Positions 1-15,807 are shown, counted from the stretch's first letter. The stretch: 64,000 nt of DNA from Pholiota molesta (GCA_014925825.1 JACGCK010000005.1:372001-436000), one strand, 5' to 3'. Numbers and translations: made by a program. The notes: generated by a model not told the origin, from the letters alone.

Positions 1-564
1 GTCAAGCGGATAGTTGAGCATTGCGAAACAGCACAGCAATAATTACATCATCTCGAAAAGAGTGGTATGCTCAAGCTGAAAGTACCGAGTCCATAGGTCT
101 GGAAATCGATAAAAATAAAACTTGAGAAGGACCCATGGATTCCAACTTGCTGACGATGATTATGAGTGGAACATGTCCTACAATAGTATAAAACACTCAC
201 GGAGATAGCGCCAAAGTTTGCGCTTAGCTGTGCGATGAGTAAATATTAAAAGGCCACCTATGGCCACGAAGAGATGCCGTGAACCGACGGACAGGCGGCG
301 TTGTACTATCAAGAGATGTGCCGAACGAGATCCCAACGATGGTAATTCTCGCAGCTCGATATCTGGAGCTATCAATGAGATAAGTCTTGGAGAAAGATAC
401 AGGATTGCACCGCCTGAAACTGGACGTCAGTCGAGAGCGGCGACGTCCAAACGACAGCTTACACAGCCTGCTTCTATTTTGGGTGGTTGGCTATAGTTCG
501 CTTCCCTCGTGTTCGAGTCGAGCCCGTTCTCAAGAGGCTGTCTTTTCCCATCGGAGGCGGCCAT
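1..564 (-). CDS. 5' part of an unidentified gene running off the left edge
   Basis: A possible start codon lies at 562-564 on the minus strand. A plausible model has exon 1 at 465-564, an intron at 414-464, exon 2 at 201-413, a 51 bp intron at 150-200 with a good GTGAGT donor, and an exon continuing toward position 1. The joined frame is open for roughly 140 codons. The peptide begins MAASDGKRQPLENG and then becomes hydrophobic and basic, with a stretch near VAIGGLLIF that could be a membrane segment. I do not recognise the family, and the first donor (GTGTAA) is not ideal. It is in tandem with NDC80, whose stop lies about 135 bp upstream of this start. The 3' part is missing from the window. 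Confidence 0.35.
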
Positions 565-698
565 GATCAGCTTCCGCATGTCAAGAACGACCGCCAACCA
601 CTATTAGCCTGAAAGAGTTATACATCCATAATTTACATAAGTGTACAGGAAACAACATGGTGAATGAAACGAAAAGAGGGGAAACGAGACGCAATAGT

Positions 699-2999
699 TT
701 ATTCCGCTTCGGCGACGTCGCGCAATTCTTGGAGATGCCGCGAAACCTCTTGCTTGAACATCGCGATTTCCTGACTATTCTTCAAAATAGCCCGTACAGT
801 ATCTTCCTTCAACCGGGAAACTTTCTCCACCTGCTCCTTATAGCTGTGGGTAAAACAGGTAATGAGATTTCCACGAACCGAATACGGTGTACAGAGTACC
901 TACCTGAAATGCAGAGCCTGTAGTTGAGATTTAACACCTAGACCATTTGCTATCGCAGCGGTTCTCGCATGGGCTAGTTCTCGTTCTAGCCGTGATGCTT
1001 CGGCGCTCGACACCTGCGCTTCTTGCTGTGCGGCCTAGAGTAATTAAATTATAGGTTAGACATTTAGTTACGACCTGATGTGAAGAAAAACCATACATCT
1101 CGGAGATCATCAGCCTGTTCGTTGAGATTGGTCGCTTTTTTCTCCAATTCACCAAGTTCGTAATCGAGGTTTTTGCATTCAGTGGTGAACTGGTCAAGTT
1201 CGTTATTGACTTTAACCGATTCATTTTCGAGTGCACCTCGCTCTAGCCGCTTGGTCTCAGCGACACTACCAAGTGTAGGTTTGATAACCTTCTTGATATC
1301 CAGACCTACGAGTAGTTGTTGAGGATTGGACGACGCGGAATTCAACTCCAACGTGAGATCTACATCTTGCCATGGTTCCGGAGGATTGGGAAAAAGTTCC
1401 AAGGCCGAGAGCATATTAGTATAGGTGTCTAGAGCCTCTTCGACAGCAGCGGCGCGGTTGGTCACTTTGACTTCAAGTGACATGACCGTTTTGTGGGTCT
1501 CGGCGATCTTCTGTTTGAGGTCTTCCAGATTTCTGGTTAGCGTTTCCCGGTCTGTAGTCATTTTATTGACCTCTTCCGGTGTCAGGTTCTGCGATTTCAC
1601 GGTTTCCCCGAGCTTGTCCAATTCAGATTTGAGGTTCTCCAAGAGTTCTCCTACGCGATAAGATGAGAATGGACCCGGCAGATACGCCGAATTCTAGAGC
1701 GTACCGCCTTTGAATAGTTCAGCCTTTTCTATGGCTATTTGCTCGACAAGTCCGTCTCTTCTATCTTCATAACGTTTCAGGATTTTCTTTAGCTTTTCCC
1801 AATCCTTTTGGAGCTGTTCATTTCGTTGTTTCAGCTCCTCTACCATAGGCTATATACAAGTGATAAGTATGATATCAAGATGTGAGTGTTTCGAGAACTT
1901 ACTGCAGATGATTTCAATTTTTTGTACTCGGCCTTGGTGTTATTCAAATTCTCTGTTTGTTGATCTAATTCTGCTTGTACTCTCTCATTCCGTTTTTCTG
2001 CCCATAGTTAGTAATGAAGGATTCGAAGCATTTTTAATCGAACTGACGGTATCGTTCTTCCATTATTTGATTCCATTCAGCAAAATCGTCCTGGAGATCT
2101 AGCCACAGAGTATAGGTTTCTTCGTTATACTGAAAAGCGAGCGCCTTGTGGTCGAATGGATCATCAAATTCCTCGGGCACATGTGATGGCTCTTGAATGG
2201 TTGGATGTCCGCTCAACAGGTATTCGTTTCTCATCTAAATTGGACATTGGTAAAACATTACGCTGAGGAGTATTGTCATACCTTGCATAGTTCGACAAGC
2301 CAATGTAGCACACCAAGAAGATATGGCCATGAATGAGGACTAGCGACGGCCGCCAGCCACTTCGGATCAATTTGATGAGCAAAGGGATACCGTAAGGCTT
2401 TGAGCGCAGGAATGAATTCCTCTTCGAAACGCACGCCGTCTTTGAAAGGATGGTATGGATCCAGAGTAAGGACAAGAGTGTCAAATATCGCCCTGTAGTC
2501 CTTGCCCTGCATACTTGTCAGAGTCTGCATAGAAATCTCGAATCCCGATTCATTGAGGTAATTGTAAACGTCTTGTCGCATCTTTGCCTGATAGGGTCGG
2601 TCGCGCAGCGGGCGATTATCTTTTTGCTGACTTGTAGACGGCTGTGCCATTATAGCGCCACCTCCCCATGTTGATCCACGCCTAACAGAGCTAATAATGG
2701 AGGATGAGATGGTTTCAAATGGATCGAGAGCAGTGTACGCACTTGTTTAAGGGTGTTCGACCATAGTTAGGTTTACTTGTACTCTGAAGTAAAGGGTTCG
2801 CGTTCTGCGAGCGCATTACAGAATGGCGTGGATTTGTTGTGGGCATGGGTGGATTGGGGGCGCGCAATGCAGGACCTGCCAGCGACATTCGAAGGTTTGT
2901 TGTTGGCTTCTTGATGGTTGATGGCATGGGGATTCCTGATTTAGCATTTGCAAGGGGATCTGCAGAGGGCTGCATAACTGATCTCCGCCGTGAATCCAT
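699..2999 (-). CDS. NDC80: NDC80/HEC1 outer-kinetochore microtubule-binding protein
   Basis: This encodes the large subunit of the NDC80 complex, which links kinetochores to spindle microtubules. The N-terminus is a basic, disordered tail (MDSRRRSVMQPSADPL...) like the Aurora-B-regulated tail of the family. A calponin-homology head follows at about 2650-2276, with the diagnostic stretches QDVYNYLNESGFEI, LDPYHPFKDGVRFEEE and SPHSWPYLLGVLHWLVEL. The rest, to the stop at 699-701, is long coiled coil including the segment ending VSRHLQELRDVAEAE. There are several introns of about 50 bp; one at about 2000-2045 carries a clear CTAAC branch site. The estimated length of about 640 residues is normal for the family. 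No frame break was needed. Its promoter is shared with or adjacent to that of the divergent MOG1 gene. Confidence 0.93.
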
Positions 3000-3336
3000 A
3001 TTGAAGTCGATGAAGAGGGTAGATACGACAATTGTGAACGAACCATGCGCGTGAAGTGTGACAGACGCGTCCAGTCACGTATGCTCTTAATCACGTGTAT
3101 CATTGGTTGACGCTGCCGACCACGGTTCCGAGACACCTCCATAGGAAACTCAGTCTGAGTCTACACAATATGTGCTTCAAAGCTTTCCTTCGTCCAAATT
3201 TCCGCACTTAGACGTCCTCTGTTTAGTGAAGGCATTGCCACATTCCATACCTTTAGGTAACTAGTGCTATCACCCATGGCTCTACCGCGCCACATCTAAC
3301 TAAACTTCAAGATTGTAGGCCGTATCTCTTGCCATC
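3000..3336. promoter_or_regulatory. Divergent intergenic region between NDC80 and MOG1
   Basis: This is 337 bp between the two start codons and must hold both promoters and 5' UTRs. I see no obvious TATA box or recognisable operator and no additional gene. Confidence 0.5.
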
Positions 3337-3978
3337 ATGTCCACTACTCGTCAACTCTTTGGAGGTGCTATCACTGCTGAGACTGTTCTCAATCTTATCG
3401 ATGCATCGTAAGTATGCTTTAGCATCGATGACGATGATCTGGTGCTGATCACCAAATTCCATAGCGATATTCGACAAGTGCCAAATACACAGGAAGTGTT
3501 CATGTACCCTGATTCCAACGTCAGCATCATTCTTGAAATCCTACAACGGGTTGAGCCTTCCCACTACAATGACGCAATTCGGTATTTTTCTTTCATTGAA
3601 CTTTCTTCTAACCTACTTACCTGGCCCCCTAGATTTCACTTCGATTCATTGGCTCACGACAACTCGGCTGTCTCCGCTAATATACACAGCGTGAGTGTGG
3701 TGCCCAACGACAGAGGTGACAATACACCTTCCGCTATTGTTCTCAAGGGTGTCCAGATGGTGCCAAAGTTTAATCATGCCACGCCAGACAGAGTGGAAAT
3801 ATTAATGGCACTGTTCCGCGTCGAATCAAAGGGAATCGACCTGGTTTTGACTTTCAACGTGCCAGTAGAATCTGTCGATGAAGGACGTGCCAATGAATTC
3901 ACTATCGAAAAGGCTAAGGCAGATTTCGACCAGTTCGCTCGTTCACTGCGTATAGTCGACTTTGATGTCTTCGCGTAA
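3337..3978 (+). CDS. MOG1: MOG1, Ran-GTPase nucleotide-release factor
   Basis: Mog1 binds the Ran GTPase and supports nuclear protein import. Three exons (3337-3407, 3465-3581, 3633-3978) are separated by GT...AG introns of 57 and 51 bp. They sum to 534 nt and give a 177-residue protein, the usual size. The family signature is clear: an N-terminal LFGGAIT, then SDIRQVPNTQEVF, and a C-terminus ending in IVDFDVFA. These match the pattern of the yeast protein, where the reading runs from an LYGGAI-like start to a VVDTSLFA-like end. The frame is intact with no correction. Confidence 0.92.
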
Positions 3979-5063
3979 CGAATTGATGGCTTGAAAAATG
4001 AAGATTATTTGTTTCTCGACCAGTCAAGTTTTGAAATTATTACCTGAAATCACCCGGCACTAGGCTCAGGCTACAGCTTTACCTCATTCTCTTCAAGATG
4101 CGGCGTGACGTCTTGACAAGGCTCGAGAGTCGACGGACAATCACGCTTTCCCAGCATCGGAAACGTTCTTCTGTCCTTATCGAGCACCTTTATTTTCTAA
4201 TCTCTGTCCAAAAATGTCCAGTCTTGGCTTCACTGGCGCATCTTGATACTTATGCCCGATCTTTGGCGTGTCTATTTCTTCCCATTTATGAACTACGCAT
4301 GCGCTCAGCATTATCTCTGATGCCACTGCGTTAACTCTCGCACGAAGGCCAAGAAACCGTTCTTTCGTTCCCTTGCCAGCTACTGTGAGAGTACACCAGC
4401 TTTACCGAAGTAAAACCGCGACCAAATTCGTCCTAAATTTCACTCCAGTTGTCACTCCTCTGTAGCTCCTTGGACCCTCGACCGGAGTCGAGACTACATA
4501 ATGCCATGTGGCGTAGCGTCCGAAGACATCGTGCTCGAAATCCCGCCCAGGTCGTTGTCTGGCTAGTTCGCATTCCGGTCATACTTCCTTACCGACATGT
4601 CAATGTCAATGTCAAAGAGCACAGCATAATATGACGCATTCCAGCCCGCAATACTTCCGCCCTTTGCTATATGTAATGGAATTATGGGGTTGCATTCTTC
4701 AGATTGTTCCTAATAGATGTTTATTGGAGCTGCTCAGAAGTTTGAAAGGAGTTTTTACTGGAGCAGGTAGTACATAGTGGCATCCATTTTGTGCCAGGCG
4801 CTATAAACTTATCACACAGGCAAGATGAGAAAATACCAATTTCTTAAAATTAGTTGTCAGATGAACAATCTATTCTGGTACAAATTGCCATAATCTCAAT
4901 TCCAGATGCGGGAGGATCACGGTCGTGAGGAAAAAGAAAGTGATTGGTTATAGATACAATGGGTGAATGTACACTGGAGTAAGGAATGCTATGAGCGCGT
5001 CCAGAAAATATATCAGAATGATGTCAAGCAGGTTGTATGGAGTGATTCTTATCCTAAAGCTTA
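3979..5063. other. Convergent 3' intergenic region, MOG1 to Atg38-like gene
   Basis: This is about 1.1 kb between two stop codons. It contains only short open frames without recognisable domains (the longest, about 78 codons, at 4098-4334). There is a small direct repeat of TGTCAA at about 4597-4615. I see no supported gene. Confidence 0.45.
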
Positions 5064-6798
5064 TCAACGGGCGATTGTTTCATCGAGTTCCTCCTCCGCC
5101 TCCGGTTCTTCTACTATTCTTTCACGCACGCCTGTCGTGGCGGCTTCGGCAGCAGCTTTCGCCTCCTTCTTGCGTTTCGCCGAGTCTTTAGCTTTTCCCA
5201 GCGTTCGCGGAATTTTGCAATCATCATCTTCTGTAAATGAAAGGTTATTTTAGAGAATGAAACGTATGAATAGAAAACGACAAGACGGACATTTTTTTCG
5301 TTCTCGACGCGCATCAGCCTTAATTCATCTTCCAACTCCTTCACCCTCCTTGCATATTGAGCCTCACGGCCAGTGGTTATGCCCGGTATAGGTACAGCGG
5401 GAACGTTGATATTCAGACTGCTGAAATCGAGAGGCGGTGCGGGACGTTGAAGCACGGCTGATGCGCCCAAAGCGCGTTGAGCCTGATAAAATAAGGTTTG
5501 TGAGAAAGACAATTGAGTCTTTATAGCGGAGGACAGTTACCCACCTCTTTCGTAGCCATAAATATACTATCGCGAAGCTGCATGTCTTGCTCCTTTCGTA
5601 GCCTTAGTATCTGTTCCGCCCCCTCTAGACGGGCTTTCATCGCGGAAACCTCAGCTTTCAGCCTGTCGTTTTCTTTCTTTAGCACAGCTGGTGAAGTTTC
5701 AGGACCTGAGGGTATTAGGAAGAAAGACCCTGAAAGATCATCTCCTAGAATCAAGGAGTGACCATGTTAACTTGTAAACGACGAGATCAAAAGCTAACGT
5801 CCATACCATCTTCCAAGAAATCTTCGAAATCACTATCGTCATCCTTATTATAAGAGGCTTGCTGAGAGCTACTAGGCGCATTATGATTGCGATTTGAACT
5901 TGACTGCCCGGGCCTGCTGCCTTCACGGGACATTCCAATCTTCCTGGTGAACTTGGAGAAGATTGGCTCATCTGCATCGGTATCGCTGCTCAGAACTTCG
6001 TCCCGACGACGGGATTCGGTTTTGCTATTAGACGACTCCGCAGGGGGTATGTCTTCTGGGGCATTCAACGGCACTGTAGCAAAGGCGACAGGTTGAGAAA
6101 GGTTATCCAACATTCCCTGCATAATGTTCCAAAACTGATTGAAAGCATCTCCAGGGTCTGACTATAGACGTAAAAGAGTGTATAACGGTTTGGGCGCCCA
6201 TCAATCGTGGCTTGAAAGCACGGAGATATCTAGAAAAACGCACCCGCTGCCCTCCTAGTAACATGAACGATTCATCTCCAGTGTTTTGTGAGTCCGTCAT
6301 GGGACGGATTGGGGGTGGGGAGGACGTATTCATTCTAGATGGTCCGATGTATGGATTAGAGTTATGTCGAGGTGGGGCGGCCTTTGGGAATTCGGGTTTT
6401 TGGGGTAAGGATGCATCCTTCCCTTCCAACTTCAGTTGATCAATCTTACGCTGCAATTCCTTTGCGGCCTTGCAGTGCTCATTATAAAGCATCCGAAGAG
6501 TCCTCTTTGCCTAAAGGAGAGAAGTAAGGAAAGGCGCCCAAACGATCGATATTAGAGCACGGACCGACTCGTCATTACTGCGGTCAATCGCCGACATGTA
6601 CGCCTCTGCTGCTTGATAGTGCTCCTCAGCAGCGAGCACTATAAGACCTTTTGCGAGATAGTCATCCGCATTTGCTGCATGTTGGTGCGCCTGGAGGCCG
6701 ATCGAAGCAGAAAGGCTTGATGAGCGCTCATGGATGTAAAAGCAGTTGAGACAAATGTTACTGACTGTATTCATTGGCGTATCACTGGTAGAGGGCAT
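5064..6798 (-). CDS. MIT-domain plus coiled-coil protein, candidate Atg38/NRBF2-like autophagy factor
   Basis: The N-terminal exon encodes a helical hairpin typical of MIT/tetratricopeptide-like domains (QAHQHAANADDYLAKG, EEHYQAAEAYMSAIDR). A later exon continues it with LRMLYNEHCKAAKELQRKIDQL. A long disordered, Ser/Pro-rich middle follows, then an acidic patch (DDDSDFEDFLEDGMD) and two coiled-coil segments (LKKENDRLKAEVSAMKARLEG and RVKELEDELRLMRVENEKN). An N-terminal MIT domain plus C-terminal coiled coil is the architecture of Atg38/NRBF2, which bridges Vps34 PI3-kinase complex I in autophagy. The link is by architecture only. Near 5187-5189 the frame breaks: one added base joins FRERWEKLK to a long charged tail ending at the stop at 5064-5066. 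As written, the frame stops at 5114. The start at 6798 is a best guess. Confidence 0.55.
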
Positions 6799-8627
6799 AA
6801 TTCCTAACCAAATACAAGGGTTTAGTATGAGAAAAGTCTTGATTTCCAAATACGAGACGTTGATGAGCAAGAAAGAAAGGCACTGCAGATTAGGTGGCAG
6901 CGCGCAACAGAAGTCGGTGCAGCCGCCACTAGCCGCCGCCTGCAGGTGTGTGTGATCCAAATTTAGCCACGCCAGCGCGTTTGCCTCATAGGGGCTACTT
7001 ATACGGAGTCCACCAAATCTACGAACTTCAGCAGCTCAAGTGCCTAAGTAGACCTGACGATTAAGAAAAAAGGCAGGCCATACAATATGGCAGATAATCT
7101 ATAGATTGTCTTTGGCTACATATACTGCCAATTGAGTCCTTAATCGAGGCATGCCACTGAGTCTCCAGTGATCCACATCAAGCATGGTTAGCGGGTTTTA
7201 CATCGTGATGCAATATAAACGTTGTATGGGTAGGGTAATAGAGATGAAAGTTTAGCGTTAAGCCATGTTATTAATGGTATGCTAGTGCGTTATAACTTTA
7301 TAACTTTATTTGCAAAACCTAGACTTTATAACAACTTTATAAGCCCGAGCATCCGATTGACCGACGGTGTTGGTGACACCAATGATCACATACGTACTTA
7401 CTTTGCGGAGGACAATATCTGTCGTTCTGTTATTCTTTAGAAAGGCAGTACATGACTTTTTATCTGCTCGACCGTTAATATAAAGGTCAAATGAACTTAA
7501 TGGCGATCGGGTCTCTGTTCAATGCATGCATCAATTGACCCTGTTATGGCCAATTCCAAAAAAAGGAACAAGGACCCACTACCACTACCCCCTACAGGAC
7601 CTGCTCAAACTGTACAGCTGCGAAACATGGTCGCTGTATTTCTGGATAATTTGTAGTTGTTGCCATTATCCAGGGAGTTTGGCTCTTACCGGATATATAT
7701 CTGACCGCTCCTTAGTATAATCTTCATAACAGAAGCACAATCATATCACATTTTCGGATAAGCTCCTCACAGTGAGGAAATTTCGCCTCTCTGGGTATCT
7801 CATTGTGGAGAAAGTTCTCCGTAACGGTAGATGCTGGTAAATTTCATCGCATCAAAAATTAGAGCCCATTGCGATAGCCGGATGTGTTGCCTTCACCGAC
7901 AAACAAGTTTAACGTTCACGTTCAACTATCACTGATTTCGAATGACGATGAAGGCAGAGCATGCCACGGTTGTTATTTTTGGCAACTTATTCTGATGTAA
8001 ACTTCTCACTATCTCTTATAGGTATCTCAATACCACGCACCATGTATAAAGAACTCTGACACGATAGAAGATAACGATATTGCTTCCATTAGCGGGAAAG
8101 GGAGTATATTTAAGCTATTCCAATCATCTTGCTTGACTACCGGTGCAGGTTTTGTTTTGTCCTTGCTTCTTGCTGCCAAATGCGCCTGAATTCATGTTCT
8201 CGATTCTGCTACCACAGAAAGGTAGTTGTTGAGTTTGCTGAGACCGTATAGTGAGTGGAAGGCTTAATATTTGATGGCTATTGCAGCTAAATTTAGATTG
8301 GAAGCCGAGGGCCTTTGCCAAGCCTTTGTCCAAACTGAAGGTTATATTGGCGCTTATTTGGGAGTCAAGCGCCCGTACAGTTCGCTTAGGAAAATGGTCC
8401 ATAATACATGAACAACGACGTGACATTAGACTCAGTACTCGATATTGACTGAACTCATCCATAATGACAACGATGCGCATATTATGTAAAGAGAAATTTG
8501 GATTTCATCTGGGGAAAAGTTCACATTTTCGAAGGATAAAAAGGCGCCCGAGTCCCGTTAAAAATTCTTCCCCTCCTTTCGCAAATATTTTCACACAGGA
8601 TCTTCACATCACTCCGAACTACTGTCA
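6799..8627. other. Gene-poor, AT-rich stretch
   Basis: About 1.8 kb with no supported gene. A minus-strand open frame of 118 codons at 8124-8480 has no domain I recognise and no clear flanking exons. Around 7281-7345 the motif ACTTTATAA recurs in imperfect tandem. The region could be promoter or UTR sequence of neighbours, or decayed transposon DNA, but I see no coding remnant that proves it. Confidence 0.4.
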
Positions 8628-9134
8628 TGCCCCCGAAATTTGTCGAAAACGCAAAGAGCTCATTCGCATATAAGGAGAGGAAGAAAACGGACAGGGAAAA
8701 AAAGGCAAGGGTATATTGTACATCGTACTCACACTTACGATCATTCCTTCCATTGAAGTCGGAATGATCACCAGAGTATCATGGCTGACGAACAGGCAAG
8801 CTCGAGGTGGTCATTAAAGTCCCAGCAAGGTCGCCTCATTGCATCATATTGTTAGTAACTGCCCGACAGATGCACAATGTACACTGCGGATCCGACAACA
8901 TATACCGGGCGCCCGAACTGTTCGACCCATTGACAAGCAATGCATGTTCATTTCAGTTCAAAAGAAAACATGCCAAAGGCCGAGGCTCGCCATACAAGCG
9001 CAAGCCATAGACGTTTATCTCGTTCAACTCTTCGGATGAGCACATGGGAATCAAGCAAGAGTTGTTCGATGACGAGAAGCAAGCACGAGGAGATGCCCTC
9101 TGAACAACGATCTAAAGCTGACGCCCAGAGATGA
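8628..9134 (+). other. Possible small basic-protein gene, unresolved
   Basis: A start at about 8628 opens a lysine-rich peptide (MPPKFVENAKSSFAYKERKK) running to a possible donor at about 8709. Downstream pieces in different frames look protein-like, for example QGRLIAS, IKQELFDDEKQARGDAL and EQRSKADAQR, the last ending at a stop at about 9134. They could be exons of one short gene with uncalled bases, as in other genes here, or chance. I do not recognise the product. Another frame contains YRAPELF, which recalls a kinase motif, but nothing else in the region supports a kinase. Confidence 0.2.
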
Positions 9135-9569
9135 CCGCCCACAATATTAGGCAAAAAGTGGCAAAGTTATACAGAGAGCGTCATATCCAGTCCATAGCAG
9201 CAAAAAGGAGCAGATTCGAATAACATGTTACATCTCCCAATGCAATCGCAATGGTGCGCAATTTTCATCATCAAATTTGATTAGAAGATGCAAACATAAT
9301 GTAGCATTTAATTACAACTTGAAGAGCTTCTTGAGACTACATGGGTAAATTTAAGCAAGGCGGATGATGTAGGTGAACTGCGGAGATTGGTGACTGGCGG
9401 GGTCGGGGAGAGGAAAGGGCCCGATGTGACATGTGACAGAGGAACGGTAATTCTTGCTCAGCCGCTGCTGGTTGCTTTCCGCCCCCAACCGTCCTAGTCT
9501 CACTTCTTCTTCCGCTACTCCTTGGCCATACAGCACGTCCTCACAGCCCCTCCTATCATCGTCCACACC

Positions 9570-12631
<3,062 letters not shown>

Positions 12632-13400
12632 ACATGTCTGCTTGGCCATTCTCATCGTCGTTGGCCATTTCATTCTATGCTTTTGCTCTCTTCCTATGTT
12701 TATGCTTAACTCCTCCAATGCTTGCTACGACTACAGTTTTACTTCTTTATACGATATAAAACCGAAAAGATGTAGCATTTTCTCTGTATGTTCACGTTTA
12801 CGTAGCTATCTTGTCTGCCATGCCCCGTCGGGCATCGCCCACACGCATCCCTTCCTAGCTCTGTTGCTGTTTCTATTAATCCACCAGTGATTATTCCTTA
12901 TTACGACCTTTCCGTTTCTTGGCCGGCTTCAAAACGAAGACCCATTTACGATTTCCCTTCGTAGGCTTGCCCGTGTTTTCTCGATCCCTACTACCTCTTT
13001 AATGTCCTTTGCTGTTGCGGATTTATATAGTTTATCTTATTTACAAGACATTTCCCTGATGATAGGATGCAAGTTTCGTGTCCTGAATTTCAAATTTCAA
13101 GTATCAATGCATATTATTAAGCATTACGCCTCACGACAAGCAAGTAAAGCGATACTGTCAAGAACGGTATCGAAAGCAGCTGGTAAGAAGCTCTAATACT
13201 GCTATTCATAATGTACATGGTGATTAGAAACATACATGGGTTAATTAGCATATTAAAAGACTTCGGGAATCATATTGTCTCATACTGTACATCTAATAAA
13301 ATAGAAAGGAAACTCTGAGCATGGATATAAATCCTGGACAACGATTGATAACTTGCACGACAATCCAAAAGAGCAGAAAACGAAAGAGGGAAGAAGGGGA
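12632..13400. other. Convergent 3' region between RSP5 and ABD1
   Basis: This is 769 bp between two stop codons, presumably two 3' UTRs. Short open frames are present, but none has a recognisable domain. Confidence 0.5.
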
Positions 13401-15807
13401 TCACTGCCGTTTTGTGAAGGCAAAGGCGATGTAGATATCTGGCAAAGGAGATCCGTCAGTCAATCAGCTATACTCCGAGACGAGAACCGCAAACGCGAGA
13501 GAAAAGAAGACAAAAGACACTGACTTGCAGCCTCCCATTGATCTTCGTCCATGGCACTCGCCCCGTCCTCATCCACAACTTTCATTCGCACGAGGAGCGG
13601 CTTGAACTCGGGATGATCCTGGTGTTCTTCAAACACCTGATGGAATTCCTTCTTGTACAGCAGGTCGAGACCATACTCGGATGCCATCCTACAGAAAAGA
13701 AGCGAGAGAGAATGGGGTGGATTAGTTACATTTGTCAAGATTGGGAATATGAGAAAAGACGAATTGTGATATGATTATTGCGTGTGTGTGTGTGCGTGTG
13801 CATGGGATAAGAGAAAGACAGGGGCCACGTAAAAGATGAAGAACCGGTGTGCGAAATCGAGTAAACAGAAAACACGAAGTGTCAAAATGCTGTCTAGACA
13901 GTGCGGGTAAAGGATATCGTCCAGTTAAGCGCTTATGTGTGAAAAAGCGGTCATCTATAAATACTACTCGTATGCCCAGACATGAGAACGAAGAAATTTG
14001 TGCATCACGCACGATCAGCGAGATGGGGAACGTCGCAATGCATATACGATCAGCGATCATCATGGAAATGGATCCCTGACACAACCAGAACACACCCGGT
14101 ACATACACATCCCGCCGTGGAAGACGTGAGAAGGTAAGTGGACGGCGAATGAAATGTGCGGCAAGCAGAGCGATTGATAAAATAAGGGACTGCATGCTTG
14201 GTCGTGGAAAGCGATAACACAGACACAATGATGTCCGATGTATCGCGTCCGTCGCCAGTCGCAAAAAGCAAGATAACAGCACAGAAACGCAACAAATGTT
14301 CTTGCTTTGTAAACAAAGATAGACCAAGAAGAGCTTGCATATCAAGGAAGAAAGGAAACGTACTGTTCAAAGTTCTCCCACTGCACGACGTACTCTGGGA
14401 CATTTTCCACGGCGTCCTGCAAGAAGAACCAGTACTTTTGTCCGAACAGCGGGCGTTCACGATTTTCAAAGGTGATCTTGTATACCGAATTGCCGAAGGA
14501 GAGTTCTTCGGCGTTCGGGGGGATGCTATCTAGATGTTCTCTGGCGGAGAACAGAAAAGAGAAAAAGGAAAAGTTGATGTCAGAAAAGGTAGAGATAAGG
14601 CCAATAAAATACAAAGACATACAGTAGCAGATCAGCATTGGGTATTGTGCCGATAAATACCCCTCCAGGACGAAGATACCGGCTGACGTTGTCGAGCATG
14701 CACCGCGCCTTTTGGACTGTCTCAAAGGCGTAGTGCATGCAGAACTGCATGGAGACCACATCAAAGGGCTGCGCAAGCCGCGCTGGTGGGAAGCCTTTGG
14801 TGAGGGGCTGCGTGTACAGTCTATCGCGGCGAACGTCGCATCAAAGCGTTGGTTGAGCGAGTTCCACCGCCCCCGCGCTTGATCTATCGATACAGCAGCG
14901 ATATCTGATCCGCATCCACAGCATCAGAATGGTAGCCGTACAAGTTAATATTTGGAGACGCACCAGCACCAATAAGCTCCTTGACGTGGGCCTTTGACCA
15001 CTTTGTCATATCACCCCCTTGCCACATCCCATGTCGAGTACCTTGCCACGGCCCATTCGCGGACGCCCTGAACCAGACAGTGGGCCCGTTACCTGACTCC
15101 GTTGAAGCACAGGATGGCCAAAGCGGGTGATAAGTACGGACTTGACCCAGTTGTTGAAGTTTTTGAGGCCAATGATGGGTGACTCGAGGCGCTGCACGAC
15201 GCCCACATCCGGGCGCGAGTTGTCTGCAAAATGGCATGAGAATAGGCGCGATAAGGCATATGAGACGAGTACTTACAGTGCTCGACAACGACACTGACGT
15301 CGCCTGCATGGCGTTTCCCCGAGCGCCTCTCATGAGGCTCGGACTCTTCGCTCGCAGCGCGCTTGCGTTTGCCGGTAAGACGGGTGACACCCTCGCCACG
15401 ATAGCTGCGAAAGCGTTCGATTTCTATGTGGGACAGTGGTACGAGCACAGAGACAGGCTGAGATATGCGCTTCGTGGGGTTGTAGGGAATGGCGGGCGGG
15501 GGCGGGGGCATCGCAGGCGAGACGGTCGATCGAGGCGGCAGAGAGCCAGAGGATGACGGACGGGGGGAATCGGCAAGAGACTGGCGTCTGGATGTCGGCG
15601 GCGAGATGTGATTTATGTCCATGGAGGCACGGCGCAGAGGCTCGAAGGCAGCTAGGGTGTCGTCTGGATGGTGTTGGGTGGGGCGTGCGGGGGCGTCGTC
15701 GTCTGCGTTGAGGAGACGGAGAGATGGGTTGCGCGACGGTGGAGGGTGGGGGAACGTTCGAGAGGGGAGTTGAGGACAGCATCGCGGACAGGATCAAACG
15801 CTGGCAT
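13401..15807 (-). CDS. ABD1: mRNA cap guanine-N7 methyltransferase (Abd1)
   Basis: This nuclear enzyme methylates the guanosine cap of nascent mRNA using S-adenosylmethionine. Six exons (15277-15807, 14964-15223, 14623-14904, 14364-14540, 13525-13688, 13401-13438). After a disordered N-terminus the catalytic domain begins at [11 protein letters not shown]. The SAM-binding motif is [12 protein letters not shown], followed by ELIGADIAAVSI. Cap-binding and core motifs are [30 protein letters not shown] and [15 protein letters not shown]; the protein ends [12 protein letters not shown]. Three one-base gaps occur at about 15748-15752 (run of five), 15014-15018 (run of five, inside the SAM motif) and 14816. 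With them the exons total 1455 nt, or 484 residues. The fourth intron (13689-14363) is 675 bp, about ten times its neighbours. Confidence 0.94.
13781..13800. repeat. (GT)n-rich microsatellite in the long ABD1 intron
   Basis: The run is nearly pure GT with one interruption and lies inside the 675 bp intron of ABD1. Confidence 0.8.

Noticed and set aside
500..530. GTTCGAGTCGAG resembling a tRNA B box
   Set aside because: No matching A box or cloverleaf around it, and it overlaps a coding-like exon.
8124..8480. 118-codon minus-strand open frame
   Set aside because: No recognisable domain, no plausible flanking exons and AT-rich surroundings; not supported as a gene.
8807..9010. YRAPELF motif in a 67-codon plus-strand frame, resembling a protein-kinase segment
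   Set aside because: No other kinase motif (Gly loop, HRD, DFG) lies nearby in any frame, so a chance match is more likely.
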